64,000 bases of DNA, taken from assembly GCF_000016665.1 (NCBI RefSeq), contig NC_009523.1, forward strand, positions 3,471,501 to 3,535,500, written 5' to 3'. The position numbers and the translations under genes are program-made. This stretch comes from Roseiflexus sp. RS-1 (lineage in GTDB: Bacteria > Chloroflexota > Chloroflexia > Chloroflexales > Roseiflexaceae). The notes under the pieces are model-generated. The model searched no databases, had not been told where the DNA came from, and saw only the letters and a list, made by a program, of their open reading frames with translations. Positions 1 through 7,725 of the stretch are shown here, one piece after another (the first letter of the stretch is position 1; the number at the start of each line of letters is the position of its first letter).

Positions 1-110
1 GCGAAAGCCTGCACCACGGCGTGTGTCAGGCGCATCGTGCACCGCACGCCTCCCCTGCGTACTCACCGGAGCATACTTCCTCAGGTCACTGTCTCCAGCT
101 CTCAGTCTTC

Positions 111-201
111 AGTTCCCGGTTCCCGGTTCCCGGTTCCCGGTTCCTGGTTCCCGCTTCTCGGTTCTCGGCTCCCGGTTCTCGGTTCTCGGCTCCCGGTTCT
201 C
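111..201. repeat. Heptanucleotide tandem array, GGTTCYC type
   Basis: Thirteen consecutive 7-bp units of the form GGTTCCC / GGTTCTC / GGCTCCC. The rest of 1-490 shows no convincing gene; short ORFs there run through the array and read as low-complexity protein. The same heptamer recurs inverted at 17035-17132. Confidence 0.9.
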
Positions 202-530
202 AACAATAAGGTACTATCTCTCGCCGGGATAAAAGGCGCATTGAAATCCACATTGATGGACCGTATACTCAAGGCAGTTGTCGTCATATCCATCTTCCAG
301 ATTGCTGATAATGCTCCCTGCAACTATCTCTCACACACCAGGCATCCCGGCAATCAACAGCAGGCAGCGCCGCTTCTCTCATTGTCACGTCGTCCAACCG
401 CATTCTGGCAGTTCCACGCACCCCTGTCAGTTGCGCACCACCAATACACAAAGCAGCGAACCAGGCGCCCGACATCGCAGCGCGACACCGGTTGGCTCTG
501 ATTCGTTTCTTGCTGATGGGGAGAACCACG

Positions 531-2753
531 ATGATCGTCATCCGTCCACTGCTCATCATCTGCTTCGTCATTGCCAGCGCCATCAACATCGGCATCGCCG
601 CGCCAATCACCGTGATCACCGATCCGCCAGCGCCTGAGCCAACCCCGGACGCACCGGCAGATGACCCGCTCACGCCTGATAGCAGGCTGGACGTAGATGG
701 ACACACCCACAGTCGCCTTGACCTCATCGGCAGAAACGTGACGCTCGACCCGCACGAAGAACCGATCGTCAGCCCGCAGAGTCAGAGCGGCGGCTGGCAG
801 AACCTGGGAACAGGTCTGCAAGGATTGAACGGTTCCGTCTATGCCATTGCCGTGAGCGGCAGCGATGTCTACGTCGGCGGTCGGTTTACCAATGCGGGCG
901 GCGTGAACGGCGCGAATAACCTCGCCCGCTGGGATGGCAGTCAGTGGCATGCCGTCGGCGGAACGAACGCGATTACCGGCACGGTCTACGCGATTGCCGT
1001 CAGCGGCGGCGACGTGTACATCGGCGGCAATTTCACCAATGTCGGCGGGGTTGACGGCGCCGACTACCTCGTCCGCTGGGACGGTCGCCGGTGGCATGCG
1101 GTTGGCGCCCCAGGGGCGATCAACGGACCGGTCAACGCCATTGCCGTCAGCGGCGCGAATGTCTATGTCGGCGGCGATTTCACCAACGCCGGGGGCATGC
1201 CGGGCGCAAACTATGTCGCCCGCTGGAATGGTACACAGTGGAGCGGACTGCTCAGCGGCACGTTCGGGATCAGCAACACAGTCAACACCATCGCCATCAG
1301 CGGCACGCACGTCTACGTTGGCGGCGACTTCACCGACGCCGGGGGCGTGCCGGGCGCGGACTATGTCGCCCGCTGGAATGGTACGCAGTGGAGCGGACTG
1401 CTCAGCGGCACGTTCGGGATCAGCAGCACGGTCAACACTACGGTCAACACCATCGCTATCAGTGGCACGCATATCTACGTCGGCGGCGACTTCACCGACG
1501 CCGGGGGCGTCAGCGGCGCCGATTATGTTGCCTGCGCCATTCTAAGCGGTACAACCAGCGTCACGTGGACCGATCTCCTCGATAGCACATTCGGGATCAG
1601 CGGCACAGTCAACGCCATCGCCATTAGCGGCGGCAATCTCTACGTCGGCGGCGCGTTTACGGACGCTGGGGGCGCTAGCAGCGCCGACCGCATCGCCCGA
1701 TGGGATGGCAGTCGGTGGCACGCCATTGGCACAGGAGTTGACAACCATGTTCGTGCACTCGTCGTCCGTGGAACAGGCGTGTATGTTGGCGGAGACTTTC
1801 CCGGCGCCGGAGGCATGCCTGGCACAAACCATCTTGCACGCTGGGATGGCGCCCGGTGGCGCCCTGTTGGAGATGAGATCGTTATATCCTCTATCGCCGT
1901 CAGTGGAACAGATGTCTATGTCGGCGGCGCCTTCACCAGGATCGGCGGCGTCAGCGGCGCGAATAGCCTTGCCCGCTGGGACGGCAGCCAGTGGCACGCT
2001 GTCGGTCCGCCAGGGGCGATCACCGGCACAGTCTACGCCATTGCCGTCAGCGGCGGCAACGTCTACATTGGCGGTAACTTCACCAATGCCGGAGGTGTAC
2101 CAGGCGCAAACGCTATCGCTCGCTGGGACGGTAGTCAGTGGCACGCTGTCGGTCCACCAGGGGCGATCACCGGCACAGTCTACGCCATTGCCGTCAGCGG
2201 CGGCAACGTCTACATTGGCGGTAACTTCACCAATGCCGGAGGTGTACCAGGCGCAAACGCTATCGCTCGCTGGGACGGCAGTCAGTGGCACGCTGTCGGT
2301 CCACCAGGGGCGATCACCGGCACAGTCTACGCTATCGCTATCAGTGGCAACGACGTCTATGTCGGCGGTCGGTTCACCAATGCGGGTGGAGTTCCCGGCG
2401 CGAATAACCTTGCCCGCTGGGACGGCGCGCAGTGGCATGCGCTCGGCGATGGAAACCAGACCCTTAACAGCATCAGCACCATTGCCATCAGTGGCAATGA
2501 TGTCTATGTCGGCGGCAGTTTCTCCTCCATCGGAGGCGTATCCGATCTGGATTTCCTTGCCCGCTGGGACGGTACGCAGTGGCACGCCGTCGGCGGAACG
2601 AATGCAATCAATGACTCTGTCTACGCCATCGTCATCAGCGGCAACGATCTGTACGTCGGTGGCAACTTCATCAATGCAGGCGGGAATCCATATGCCGATT
2701 ATGTCGCGCGCCTGACCCAGTTCCGCGTGTACCTGCCGTTGACCGTCCGGTGA
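531..2753 (+). CDS. Secreted beta-repeat protein (about 49-residue DVYVGG repeats)
   Basis: A 740-residue exported protein. The N-terminus is a hydrophobic signal sequence followed by an acidic, proline-rich spacer; the rest is about a dozen repeats of roughly 49 residues with the pattern AIAVSG-xDVYVGG-xFTNAGG-V-GANxxARWDG-xQWHAVG. This is a Kelch/Rax2-like beta-propeller style repeat, so a surface adhesion or scaffold role is inferred; no catalytic motif is visible. The ATG at 531 has a GGGGAG ribosome site 8 bases upstream. A TTG at 492 would also work and would give the same MALIR beginning as its paralogue at 18946, so the start is uncertain. The protein ends in RVYLPLTVR, a tail shared with other secreted proteins in this window. 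Several DNA repeats are near-identical over 147 bp. Confidence 0.8.
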   Translation: MIVIRPLLIICFVIASAINIGIAAPITVITDPPAPEPTPDAPADDPLTPDSRLDVDGHTHSRLDLIGRNVTLDPHEEPIVSPQSQSGGWQNLGTGLQGLNGSVYAIAVSGSDVYVGGRFTNAGGVNGANNLARWDGSQWHAVGGTNAITGTVYAIAVSGGDVYIGGNFTNVGGVDGADYLVRWDGRRWHAVGAPGAINGPVNAIAVSGANVYVGGDFTNAGGMPGANYVARWNGTQWSGLLSGTFGISNTVNTIAISGTHVYVGGDFTDAGGVPGADYVARWNGTQWSGLLSGTFGISSTVNTTVNTIAISGTHIYVGGDFTDAGGVSGADYVACAILSGTTSVTWTDLLDSTFGISGTVNAIAISGGNLYVGGAFTDAGGASSADRIARWDGSRWHAIGTGVDNHVRALVVRGTGVYVGGDFPGAGGMPGTNHLARWDGARWRPVGDEIVISSIAVSGTDVYVGGAFTRIGGVSGANSLARWDGSQWHAVGPPGAITGTVYAIAVSGGNVYIGGNFTNAGGVPGANAIARWDGSQWHAVGPPGAITGTVYAIAVSGGNVYIGGNFTNAGGVPGANAIARWDGSQWHAVGPPGAITGTVYAIAISGNDVYVGGRFTNAGGVPGANNLARWDGAQWHALGDGNQTLNSISTIAISGNDVYVGGSFSSIGGVSDLDFLARWDGTQWHAVGGTNAINDSVYAIVISGNDLYVGGNFINAGGNPYADYVARLTQFRVYLPLTVR
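2004..2444 (+). repeat. 147-bp near-identical tandem duplications inside the repeat gene
   Basis: Units beginning GGTCCRCCAGGGGCGATCAC start at 2004, 2151 and 2298. The exact spacing of 147 bp is 49 codons. The first two units differ at only a few bases over most of their length, which indicates recent in-frame duplication. Confidence 0.85.
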
Positions 2754-2759
2754 GGCATA

Positions 2760-2794
2760 AGCGATAGCCGATAAGCGATAGCCGATAGCCGATA
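2760..2794. repeat. Heptanucleotide array, GCCGATA type
   Basis: Five 7-bp units (AGCGATA / GCCGATA) start a few bases after the stop codon of the repeat protein. The unit is the reverse complement of the GGCTATC-type heptamer seen at 4395-4560 and 27143-27184. Confidence 0.85.
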
Positions 2795-2815
2795 GACAAT
2801 GCAGCGACCGAAATG

Positions 2816-2910
2816 ATGGAGATTGAGCAATACATCCGGTATGCACCCTTGCCGTGGGGCTGATGGAGGTTGAGAAATAAATCCGCTATACGCCTCTTGC
2901 CGTCGGGCTA
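2816..2910 (+). repeat. Two left halves (L, L) of the 116-bp mobile repeat
   Basis: Two consecutive pieces of 47 and 48 bp (2816-2862 and 2863-2910) each begin ATGGAG-TTGAG and end in GGGCTG/GGGCTA. They correspond to the first 48 bp of intact 116-bp copies elsewhere (for example 24707-24822). The matching right halves lie beyond the IS630 element at 4167-4303. Confidence 0.85.
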
Positions 2911-2978
2911 ATGGACTTTGAATAAATATTCCGTTATACTAATATTCATCCGTGTCAAGCCTTTCTCAGGAGGTTGCG

Positions 2979-3254
2979 ATGCCGGCACGCCGGACCCTTC
3001 ACTTGTCCGTCGAGGAGCGGGAGGCCCTCGAAGACCTGCGCGATCACGCCCCCAAGCCCTATTTGCGCGAACGGGCGGCGGCATTACTGCTCATCGCGTC
3101 TGGCGTACCGCCTGCCGTCGTGGCCCGCGAACGCTTGCTGCGTCCGCGCCATCCGGAAACCGTCTATCTCTGGCTGAATCGCTGGGAAGCCGAGGGCATC
3201 GATAGCCTCCCCATCCGGGACGGACGCGGGCGCAAGCCCGCTTTTTCCCCCTGA
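2979..3254 (+). CDS. IS630 transposase, first frame (helix-turn-helix part)
   Basis: The N-terminal, DNA-binding part of an IS630-family transposase, about 91 residues from an ATG at 2979 with an AGGAGG ribosome site at 2969-2974. It shows the helix-turn-helix stretch typical of the family (YLRERAAALLLIASGVPP, then a winged part ending in GRGRKPAFSP). It stops at TGA 3252-3254 in the context CCC-TGA-C. The second frame is already open from 3241 and holds the catalytic domain, so this ORF alone is not a functional transposase. Confidence 0.8.
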   Translation: MPARRTLHLSVEEREALEDLRDHAPKPYLRERAAALLLIASGVPPAVVARERLLRPRHPETVYLWLNRWEAEGIDSLPIRDGRGRKPAFSP

Positions 3255-4143
3255 CCGCCATGACCCTGAGACGGCGGCTACTGAGGTAGAGCATCTGGTC
3301 CGCCGTGACCCGCGGCAGTGCGGGCTGACCCAGACGCGCTGGACCCTGGACGCCATCCGCAGCCAGTTGGCGTGGGGGCGCGACGCCTCGCTGAGCGGGA
3401 TCGCCCGTATTCTGGATCGGTTGGGCATCACCTGGCAGCGCGCCCGCAGTCATGTGCATAGCCCTGATCCCCACTATCAGGCCAAACTGCAGGAGATCGC
3501 AGACGTGGTGGAGGATGCCCGCGCGCACCCCAACCAGGTGGTGACCGTGTATCTGGATGAAGTCACGGTCACCCGGCAACCGACCCTGGCCAACGGGTAT
3601 GGGCGGGCGGGCGCCGATCAGGTGCGGGCGGAACGGAGTCTGGCGACCGATTGCGAACTGCGCATCGTGGGCAGTTTGGACGTTGTGACGGGCCAGGTGG
3701 TCACCCGGCGGGCGAAGACGATTGGCCTGGCGACGCTGGTGCGATTCTACCAGGATCTGCACGCTGCCTATCCTGAGGCTGAGCGCATCTATGTCATTCT
3801 GGATAATTGGCCGGTCCATTTTCATCCGGATGTCCTGGTGGCGCTTGAGCCGCAAACAACCCGCTGGGCGTTTTCCCGTCCTGGCAATTGGCCGGCCACC
3901 CCCAGTGTGCGGGCCGTGCGCCGGGCTGGAGATGTCCGCCTGCCCATCCAACTGATGCCGTTGCCGACGTATGCGTCGTGGTGTAACCCGATCGAGAAGC
4001 TGTGGCGGTGGATGCGTCAGGAGGTCACCCACCTGCATCGCTGGGCGACGGATCTCGATCAGTTGCGCAACCACCTGGATGCCTTCTTCGCGTCGTTTGC
4101 AACCGGCTCGTCAAAGCTTTTACAGTATGTCGGTCTCGGATAG
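3241..4143 (+). CDS. IS630 transposase, second frame (DDE catalytic domain)
   Basis: The frame +1 to the first ORF is open from 3241. It carries the DDE superfamily catalytic domain: first Asp in VYLDEVTV (codon at 3556), second in VILDNWPVHF (about 3802), and Glu in NPIEKLW (about 3991). A conventional ATG exists only at 3367. Full-length protein needs a +1 shift, most simply by tRNA-Pro slipping from CCC (3249-3251) to CCT (3250-3252) at the stop codon. All catalytic residues are kept, so this looks like programmed frameshifting rather than decay. An ordinary inactivating indel is the alternative. Confidence 0.8.
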   Translation, partial: LFPPDRHDPETAATEVEHLVRRDPRQCGLTQTRWTLDAIRSQLAWGRDASLSGIARILDRLGITWQRARSHVHSPDPHYQAKLQEIADVVEDARAHPNQVVTVYLDEVTVTRQPTLANGYGRAGADQVRAERSLATDCELRIVGSLDVVTGQVVTRRAKTIGLATLVRFYQDLHAAYPEAERIYVILDNWPVHFHPDVLVALEPQTTRWAFSRPGNWPATPSVRAVRRAGDVRLPIQLMPLPTYASWCNPIEKLWRWMRQEVTHLHRWATDLDQLRNHLDAFFASFATGSSKLLQYVGLG

Positions 4144-4166
4144 CGGATTATTTATTCAAAGACCAT

Positions 4167-4303
4167 AAGCCCTCGGCTAGGCAAGGCGAAGCCCGCCTGC
4201 GCGGGCTGTAGCGGATTATTTACTCAAAGACCATAAGCCCTCGGCTATGGAACGCAAAGCCCGCCTGCGCGGGCTCTACCGGATTATTTATTCAAAAGAC
4301 CAT
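4167..4303 (+). repeat. Two right halves (R, R) of the 116-bp mobile repeat
   Basis: Pieces of 68 and 69 bp (4167-4234 and 4235-4303), each beginning AAGCCCTCGGCT, carrying the GCCCGC-CTGC-GCGGGC hairpin and ending CAAAGACCAT. With 2816-2910 they form the outer shells of an L-L-[IS630]-R-R nest. Confidence 0.85.
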
Positions 4304-4394
4304 AATTTCGGTCTACACTCCACCGGCAGCGATGACCTCGCGCGACACGGCGGATAGGAACAATGGTCAATGTATGAGAACTGCTGTAGTTTCT

Positions 4395-4560
4395 ATCAGC
4401 TATCAGGCCATCAGCTATCGGCTATCAGGCCATCAGCTATCAGCTATCGACTATCAGCTATCAGGCTATCGGCTATCACACCACCAGCCAGCAGCCACCA
4501 GCCATGAGCTATCAGGCTATCGGCTATCAGCTATCAGCTATCAGGCTATCGCCTATCAGC
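4395..4560. repeat. Heptanucleotide array, GCTATCRG type
   Basis: A long run of 7-bp units (GCTATCA, GGCTATC, GACTATC, with some 8-bp units) that reaches the stop codon of the minus-strand kinase gene at 4556. Confidence 0.85.
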
Positions 4561-5590
4561 TATACTTGTGGTGTGCCCGCCAGAGCGCCACGATCTGATC
4601 CGGTGCCACTCCGTCGGTCGCACCGGAACGCATCGCCGCCGCAGCCGCCAGATTGCCCGCCTGTGCCGCTTCGTCCAGCGTCGCTCCGGCGCACAGCGCA
4701 ACTGCCACCGCTGCCAGCGCACTATCGTTCGCACCAACGGCATTGATCGGTCCGGTAACCGGAATCGCAGGGATATGGGTCATGCCGTCGTTATGGATCA
4801 CCAGCATCCCGCGCAGACCAAGCGTGACGATCACCGGCTTCCCGGTGCGGCGGTGCAACTGCCCGGCAGCCTGCCCGACCAGCGCCAGCGGCGGATGATC
4901 ACTGTCGCTGGCGTAGACGGCGCGCACACACTCACGCGCATTCGGTACGACTATCACGTTCCTGAACAGTCCGGTTCGCCAGCGCGAGTGTGCCAGAAAC
5001 CAGACATCTGGATAGCGAGCCGCCAGATCGGCGATTTCCAGCCGCAGCCGCAGCGTGACCACACCACATTCGTCGTCGGGTATGCGATCAACGACAATGA
5101 CTGCATGCACCTGCATCACCAGTGAGCGCAATCGCTCGATCAGCGCTGCCGTGGTGGACGGCGCCAGCGGCGAGCGCGAGCGGATGTCGAGCCGCTCCAG
5201 GTCATAGGACAGCGCTGTTGCGCTTTGATTGACTGGATGGATCGATGTTGCGGTATGTCGGTCGGCAGCAACAACCATCGCACGCTCATCGATACCCAAC
5301 GCACGCAGGCTGCGCCGCAGTTCATACCCGTCGCCGTCGTCGCCGATCACACCCAGCGTGATAACCGCCGATCCAAGCGCACGCAGCACAGCAGCAACGC
5401 GCCCCGCTGCGCCAGGATCAATCGTGACCGCAACTACCTGGTGCGCAGGCAGCCCGGTCTCTTCCGAACGCTCGATGCGCGCCGGATCGATCTGCAAACG
5501 TCGGTCGAGGACAAAATCACCAACAACTAAAACCCTCGTTTGCGCCCATCGAAGCACAATGTCCTGAAGCCTGTTTTCATCCATCATCAT
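4556..5590 (-). CDS. PfkB/RfaE-like carbohydrate kinase
   Basis: A 344-residue ribokinase-superfamily protein that resembles the kinase domain of RfaE/HldE (heptose-7-phosphate kinase). The N-terminus has the family opening VLVVGDFVLDR. A degenerate glycine motif DPGAAGRVAAVLRALG replaces the usual PGGAANVA. The C-terminal catalytic motif reads VGANDSALAA rather than GAGDxF; the catalytic Asp is kept, but Asn replaces the second Gly of the anion hole. It would phosphorylate a sugar with ATP in the cytoplasm; the substrate cannot be told. It is divergent from the small membrane protein at 5771. The stop codon abuts a heptamer array. Confidence 0.75.
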   Translation of the reverse strand: MMMDENRLQDIVLRWAQTRVLVVGDFVLDRRLQIDPARIERSEETGLPAHQVVAVTIDPGAAGRVAAVLRALGSAVITLGVIGDDGDGYELRRSLRALGIDERAMVVAADRHTATSIHPVNQSATALSYDLERLDIRSRSPLAPSTTAALIERLRSLVMQVHAVIVVDRIPDDECGVVTLRLRLEIADLAARYPDVWFLAHSRWRTGLFRNVIVVPNARECVRAVYASDSDHPPLALVGQAAGQLHRRTGKPVIVTLGLRGMLVIHNDGMTHIPAIPVTGPINAVGANDSALAAVAVALCAGATLDEAAQAGNLAAAAAMRSGATDGVAPDQIVALWRAHHKYS

Positions 5591-5697
5591 CGATGTACCG
5601 TGAGTTCAGTATTCATGGCGGGATGGTAGCACAGATTCATTCTGACGTATAGAGGTTAACAGGGTATGACTTTCGCCCAGAATGGGAATGATTACCC

Positions 5698-5726
5698 TTC
5701 CAACCGCTGCATCGATATGATACACT
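5698..5726 (+). promoter_or_regulatory. Sigma-70-like promoter for the small membrane protein
   Basis: TTCCAA at 5698-5703, a 17-bp spacer, and TACACT at 5721-5726. Transcription would start about 35-40 bases before the ATG at 5771. Confidence 0.5.
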
Positions 5727-5770
5727 TGTAAATAAAGCGAGATGATGCTTCTGGACCGAAAGGCGTGATT

Positions 5771-6106
5771 ATGCTGGCTCAGGCAATGCGGCTGCTTCGA
5801 ACCATCGTTGGTTGGATCTGTATCATCGGGGGCCTTCTTCTCTCGATTTCGCCGATACCTTTTGGCTTTCTTGTTGTTATTGCTGGCATCCTTCTGGTCG
5901 GCCCGCGCGATCGCGGGCTGCGCCGAATGCGCGCCTGGTGGAATCGCTCGATCCGTTCACTGGCGTCTTCGTCCATACCATTCGTGGCGGCGCTGGCGCA
6001 GCGCATTATTGCTTTTCAGACCTCAATTGAGCAACATATTCGCCAATGGATGGCGACGCGATCTCCATCGCACATAGCGCCACGCCGCGCATCTGCTGAG
6101 GAGTAA
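5771..6106 (+). CDS. Small PGPGW-like membrane protein
   Basis: A 111-residue protein with a hydrophobic hairpin: one segment around residues 10-25, then SPIPFG, then a second segment FLVVIAGILLVG followed by a positively charged PRDRGLRRMR. The layout (two membrane segments split by a Pro/Gly turn) resembles small putative transmembrane proteins of the PGPGW type. The remainder is a basic amphipathic tail. The ATG at 5771 is preferred over the GTG at 5765 because the GAAAGG ribosome site at 5758-5763 is spaced correctly only for the ATG. No specific function can be given. Confidence 0.6.
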   Translation: MLAQAMRLLRTIVGWICIIGGLLLSISPIPFGFLVVIAGILLVGPRDRGLRRMRAWWNRSIRSLASSSIPFVAALAQRIIAFQTSIEQHIRQWMATRSPSHIAPRRASAEE

Positions 6107-6112
6107 GCGATT

Positions 6113-6718
6113 TTAGCAGCTCCTGCGCCTGAGCCAGTACCACGCCGAGGGCCAGGTTGTGTCGCAGACATGGGTGATCCCATGTTCAACACGTTCGACT
6201 GAGAACGCAGGGAGAAAGAGGCGTTCTACCTCGCCTTTCGCAATCCAGCGCGACATCTCGCTCGATGTTCCATCGTTCAGGTGCGCAAACAACAGGTATA
6301 ACCCGCCAGGTCGCGTCAATCGTATCACTTCGCTGGCATACGCCTGAAGTTCCTCTCCGCTCATACCGTGCATACAACCGACATCGAGAACCAGATCATA
6401 CGCTTCGCTTAAGAAATGAAGGTTGGTGACCGGGGCGGTAAACAGGCGTACCCGATGAGCAACTCCTGCGCGACGGACTCGCTCTTCGGCGAGATCTATC
6501 GCTTCAGGCACGAAATCGACGCCATCCGCCTGCCATCCCCGCGCTGCCAGATAGACGCACGCGCGCGCTGTGCCGCATCCCAGGTCGAGCACGCGCCCTG
6601 GCGGAAGTTCCGCCGCCACAGCAATGACTTCGGGCGGCGGCAGCTCGTGGTCCCACGGAATGTCGCCATCACGGTATCGCTGTTGCAGACGTTGAAAGCG
6701 GGTCATTGGGTCGGTCAT
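6113..6718 (-). CDS. Class I SAM-dependent methyltransferase
   Basis: A 201-residue small-molecule methyltransferase. The SAM-binding motif I is VLDLGCGTARACVYLA (about residues 42-57), followed by motif II GVDFVPEAIDLAEER. The acidic motif-IV region is YDLVLDVGCMHGM, and LTRPGGLYLLFAH is the beta-5 region. The N-terminal PWDHELPPPEV resembles the tellurite/thiopurine (TehB/TPMT-like) subgroup. The substrate is unknown. It is convergent with the membrane protein (stop codons 6 bp apart) and divergent from the ECF sigma operon. Confidence 0.8.
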   Translation of the reverse strand: MTDPMTRFQRLQQRYRDGDIPWDHELPPPEVIAVAAELPPGRVLDLGCGTARACVYLAARGWQADGVDFVPEAIDLAEERVRRAGVAHRVRLFTAPVTNLHFLSEAYDLVLDVGCMHGMSGEELQAYASEVIRLTRPGGLYLLFAHLNDGTSSEMSRWIAKGEVERLFLPAFSVERVEHGITHVCDTTWPSAWYWLRRRSC

Positions 6719-6824
6719 GCGCTTAATCCCTTTCGCTCATTGCTGTTGTTCCCGCATCGGAGCAGCACACTGCTTCCCTGCTATAATAGTATGGAATATA
6801 TGTCACCGACTTTGCGTGCATTGT

Positions 6825-7430
6825 ATGAATGATGAGTCTGCTCTGATTGCCGGGTTGCGTCAACGCGATCCCCAGGCGTTTGCAACCTTTTTTGAACAGT
6901 ATGCCGATAGGATCTACCGTCTCGCGTATGGGATCGTCGGTAATGAGGCAGATGCCGAAGAGGCGTTGCAGTCCACATTCATCTCAGCTCTCGAAGCAAT
7001 TGACCGCTTCGAACAGCATGCGCGCCTGGGCACGTGGCTTTACCGCATTGCCTACAATCACGCCCTGATGATCCTGCGCCGCCGTCGCCCCGAAGAGTCG
7101 TTGCCCGATGAAGATGGTCCCCTTCCCATGCCATCGGCGCTGACGGACTGGAGTACGCTACCGGAGGATCGCCTGTTGAGCAGCGAGGCGCAAGAGATTC
7201 TGCGGAACGCCATCGCAGAACTGCCGATCACGCTGCGCGCAGCGTTCATATGCCGTGACATCGAAGGCTTCTCGACCGCCGAGTGTGCGCAGATCATTGG
7301 TGTGAGCGAAGGTGCGCTGAAGGTGCGCCTCCATCGCGCACGCCTGGCGCTCCGCGAACGGGTGAGTGAATACTTTGGCGAATGGGTGGCATCGCCATCC
7401 TCCCGTGGAGACCATGACCATGACGTGTGA
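6825..7430 (+). CDS. ECF (extracytoplasmic function) RNA polymerase sigma factor, first copy
   Basis: A 201-residue sigma-70 family factor. Region 2 (about residues 12-85) includes DPQAFATFFEQYADRIYRLA and the core-binding/-10 helix GTWLYRIAYNHALMILRR. Region 4 (about 135-190) holds the -35 helix-turn-helix GFSTAECAQIIGVSEGALKV-RLHRAR. There is no region 1.1 or 3, as in ECF factors. The ATG at 6825 was chosen because upstream codons are non-homologous; a TATAAT lies at 6782-6787. Its 3' end overlaps the anti-sigma gene by 17 bases, so the two are translationally coupled. Confidence 0.9.
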   Translation: MNDESALIAGLRQRDPQAFATFFEQYADRIYRLAYGIVGNEADAEEALQSTFISALEAIDRFEQHARLGTWLYRIAYNHALMILRRRRPEESLPDEDGPLPMPSALTDWSTLPEDRLLSSEAQEILRNAIAELPITLRAAFICRDIEGFSTAECAQIIGVSEGALKVRLHRARLALRERVSEYFGEWVASPSSRGDHDHDV

Positions 7431-7683
7431 AGAAGTGATCGCCCACCTGTCAAGTTACCTCGATCACGAGATGGATGCTGCGCTGGCTGCCGAGATGCAG
7501 GAACATATTGCACAGTGTCGCAACTGCCGCGTCGTGCTCGATACCACCCAACGCCTGATAGTGCTGCTCCACGACGAAGGACGACACATCATTCCGATGG
7601 GAGAGCGCAGTGCACTCTTTGATCGCCTGCAACAGGCGTTCCTCAACCGTCCGCCTGCATCCGACTCAAACACGACCGTGTAA
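7414..7683 (+). CDS. Zinc-finger anti-sigma factor, first copy
   Basis: An 89-residue protein with the ZAS (zinc anti-sigma) signature HIAQCRNCR, i.e. H-x3-C-x2-C, preceded by the helix CEEVIAHLSSYLDHEMD. It would bind and hold the upstream ECF factor. No membrane segment is visible, so it is cytoplasmic, probably responding to redox or zinc state. Start at ATG 7414 (GGAG four bases upstream) or at the second ATG 7420; both overlap the sigma stop. Confidence 0.85.
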   Translation: MTMTCEEVIAHLSSYLDHEMDAALAAEMQEHIAQCRNCRVVLDTTQRLIVLLHDEGRHIIPMGERSALFDRLQQAFLNRPPASDSNTTV

Positions 7684-7725
7684 CGCCCATTGCTGTGATT
7701 GCATCTGAACGATGAAAGCAATACC

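Larger units (their letters stand above)
2911..4166 (+). mobile_element. IS630-type insertion sequence, 1256 bp
   Basis: Inverted ends are visible. The left end begins ATGGACTTTGAATAAATA; the right end, read on the other strand, begins ATGGTCTTTGAATAAATA. About 25 of the first 29 positions agree. Inside are two overlapping transposase frames with a DDE triad. The junctions read GGGCTA|ATGG on the left and CCAT|AAGCCC on the right, so the element sits in the GGGCTAAAGCCC centre of a small mobile repeat. IS630 elements normally target TA; the exact target duplication cannot be settled from this copy alone. Confidence 0.85.

Noticed and set aside
354-1472. Long minus-strand ORF (372 codons) across the repeat protein
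   Set aside because: It is the antisense of a repetitive GC-rich gene; similar antisense ORFs lie over the paralogue (19345-20217, 20365-21612) and 1542-2846. No ribosome site or recognised motif.
6782-6787. Full promoter for the first ECF sigma gene
   Set aside because: TATAAT is perfect, but no -35 box is at the right distance; mentioned only in the gene entry.
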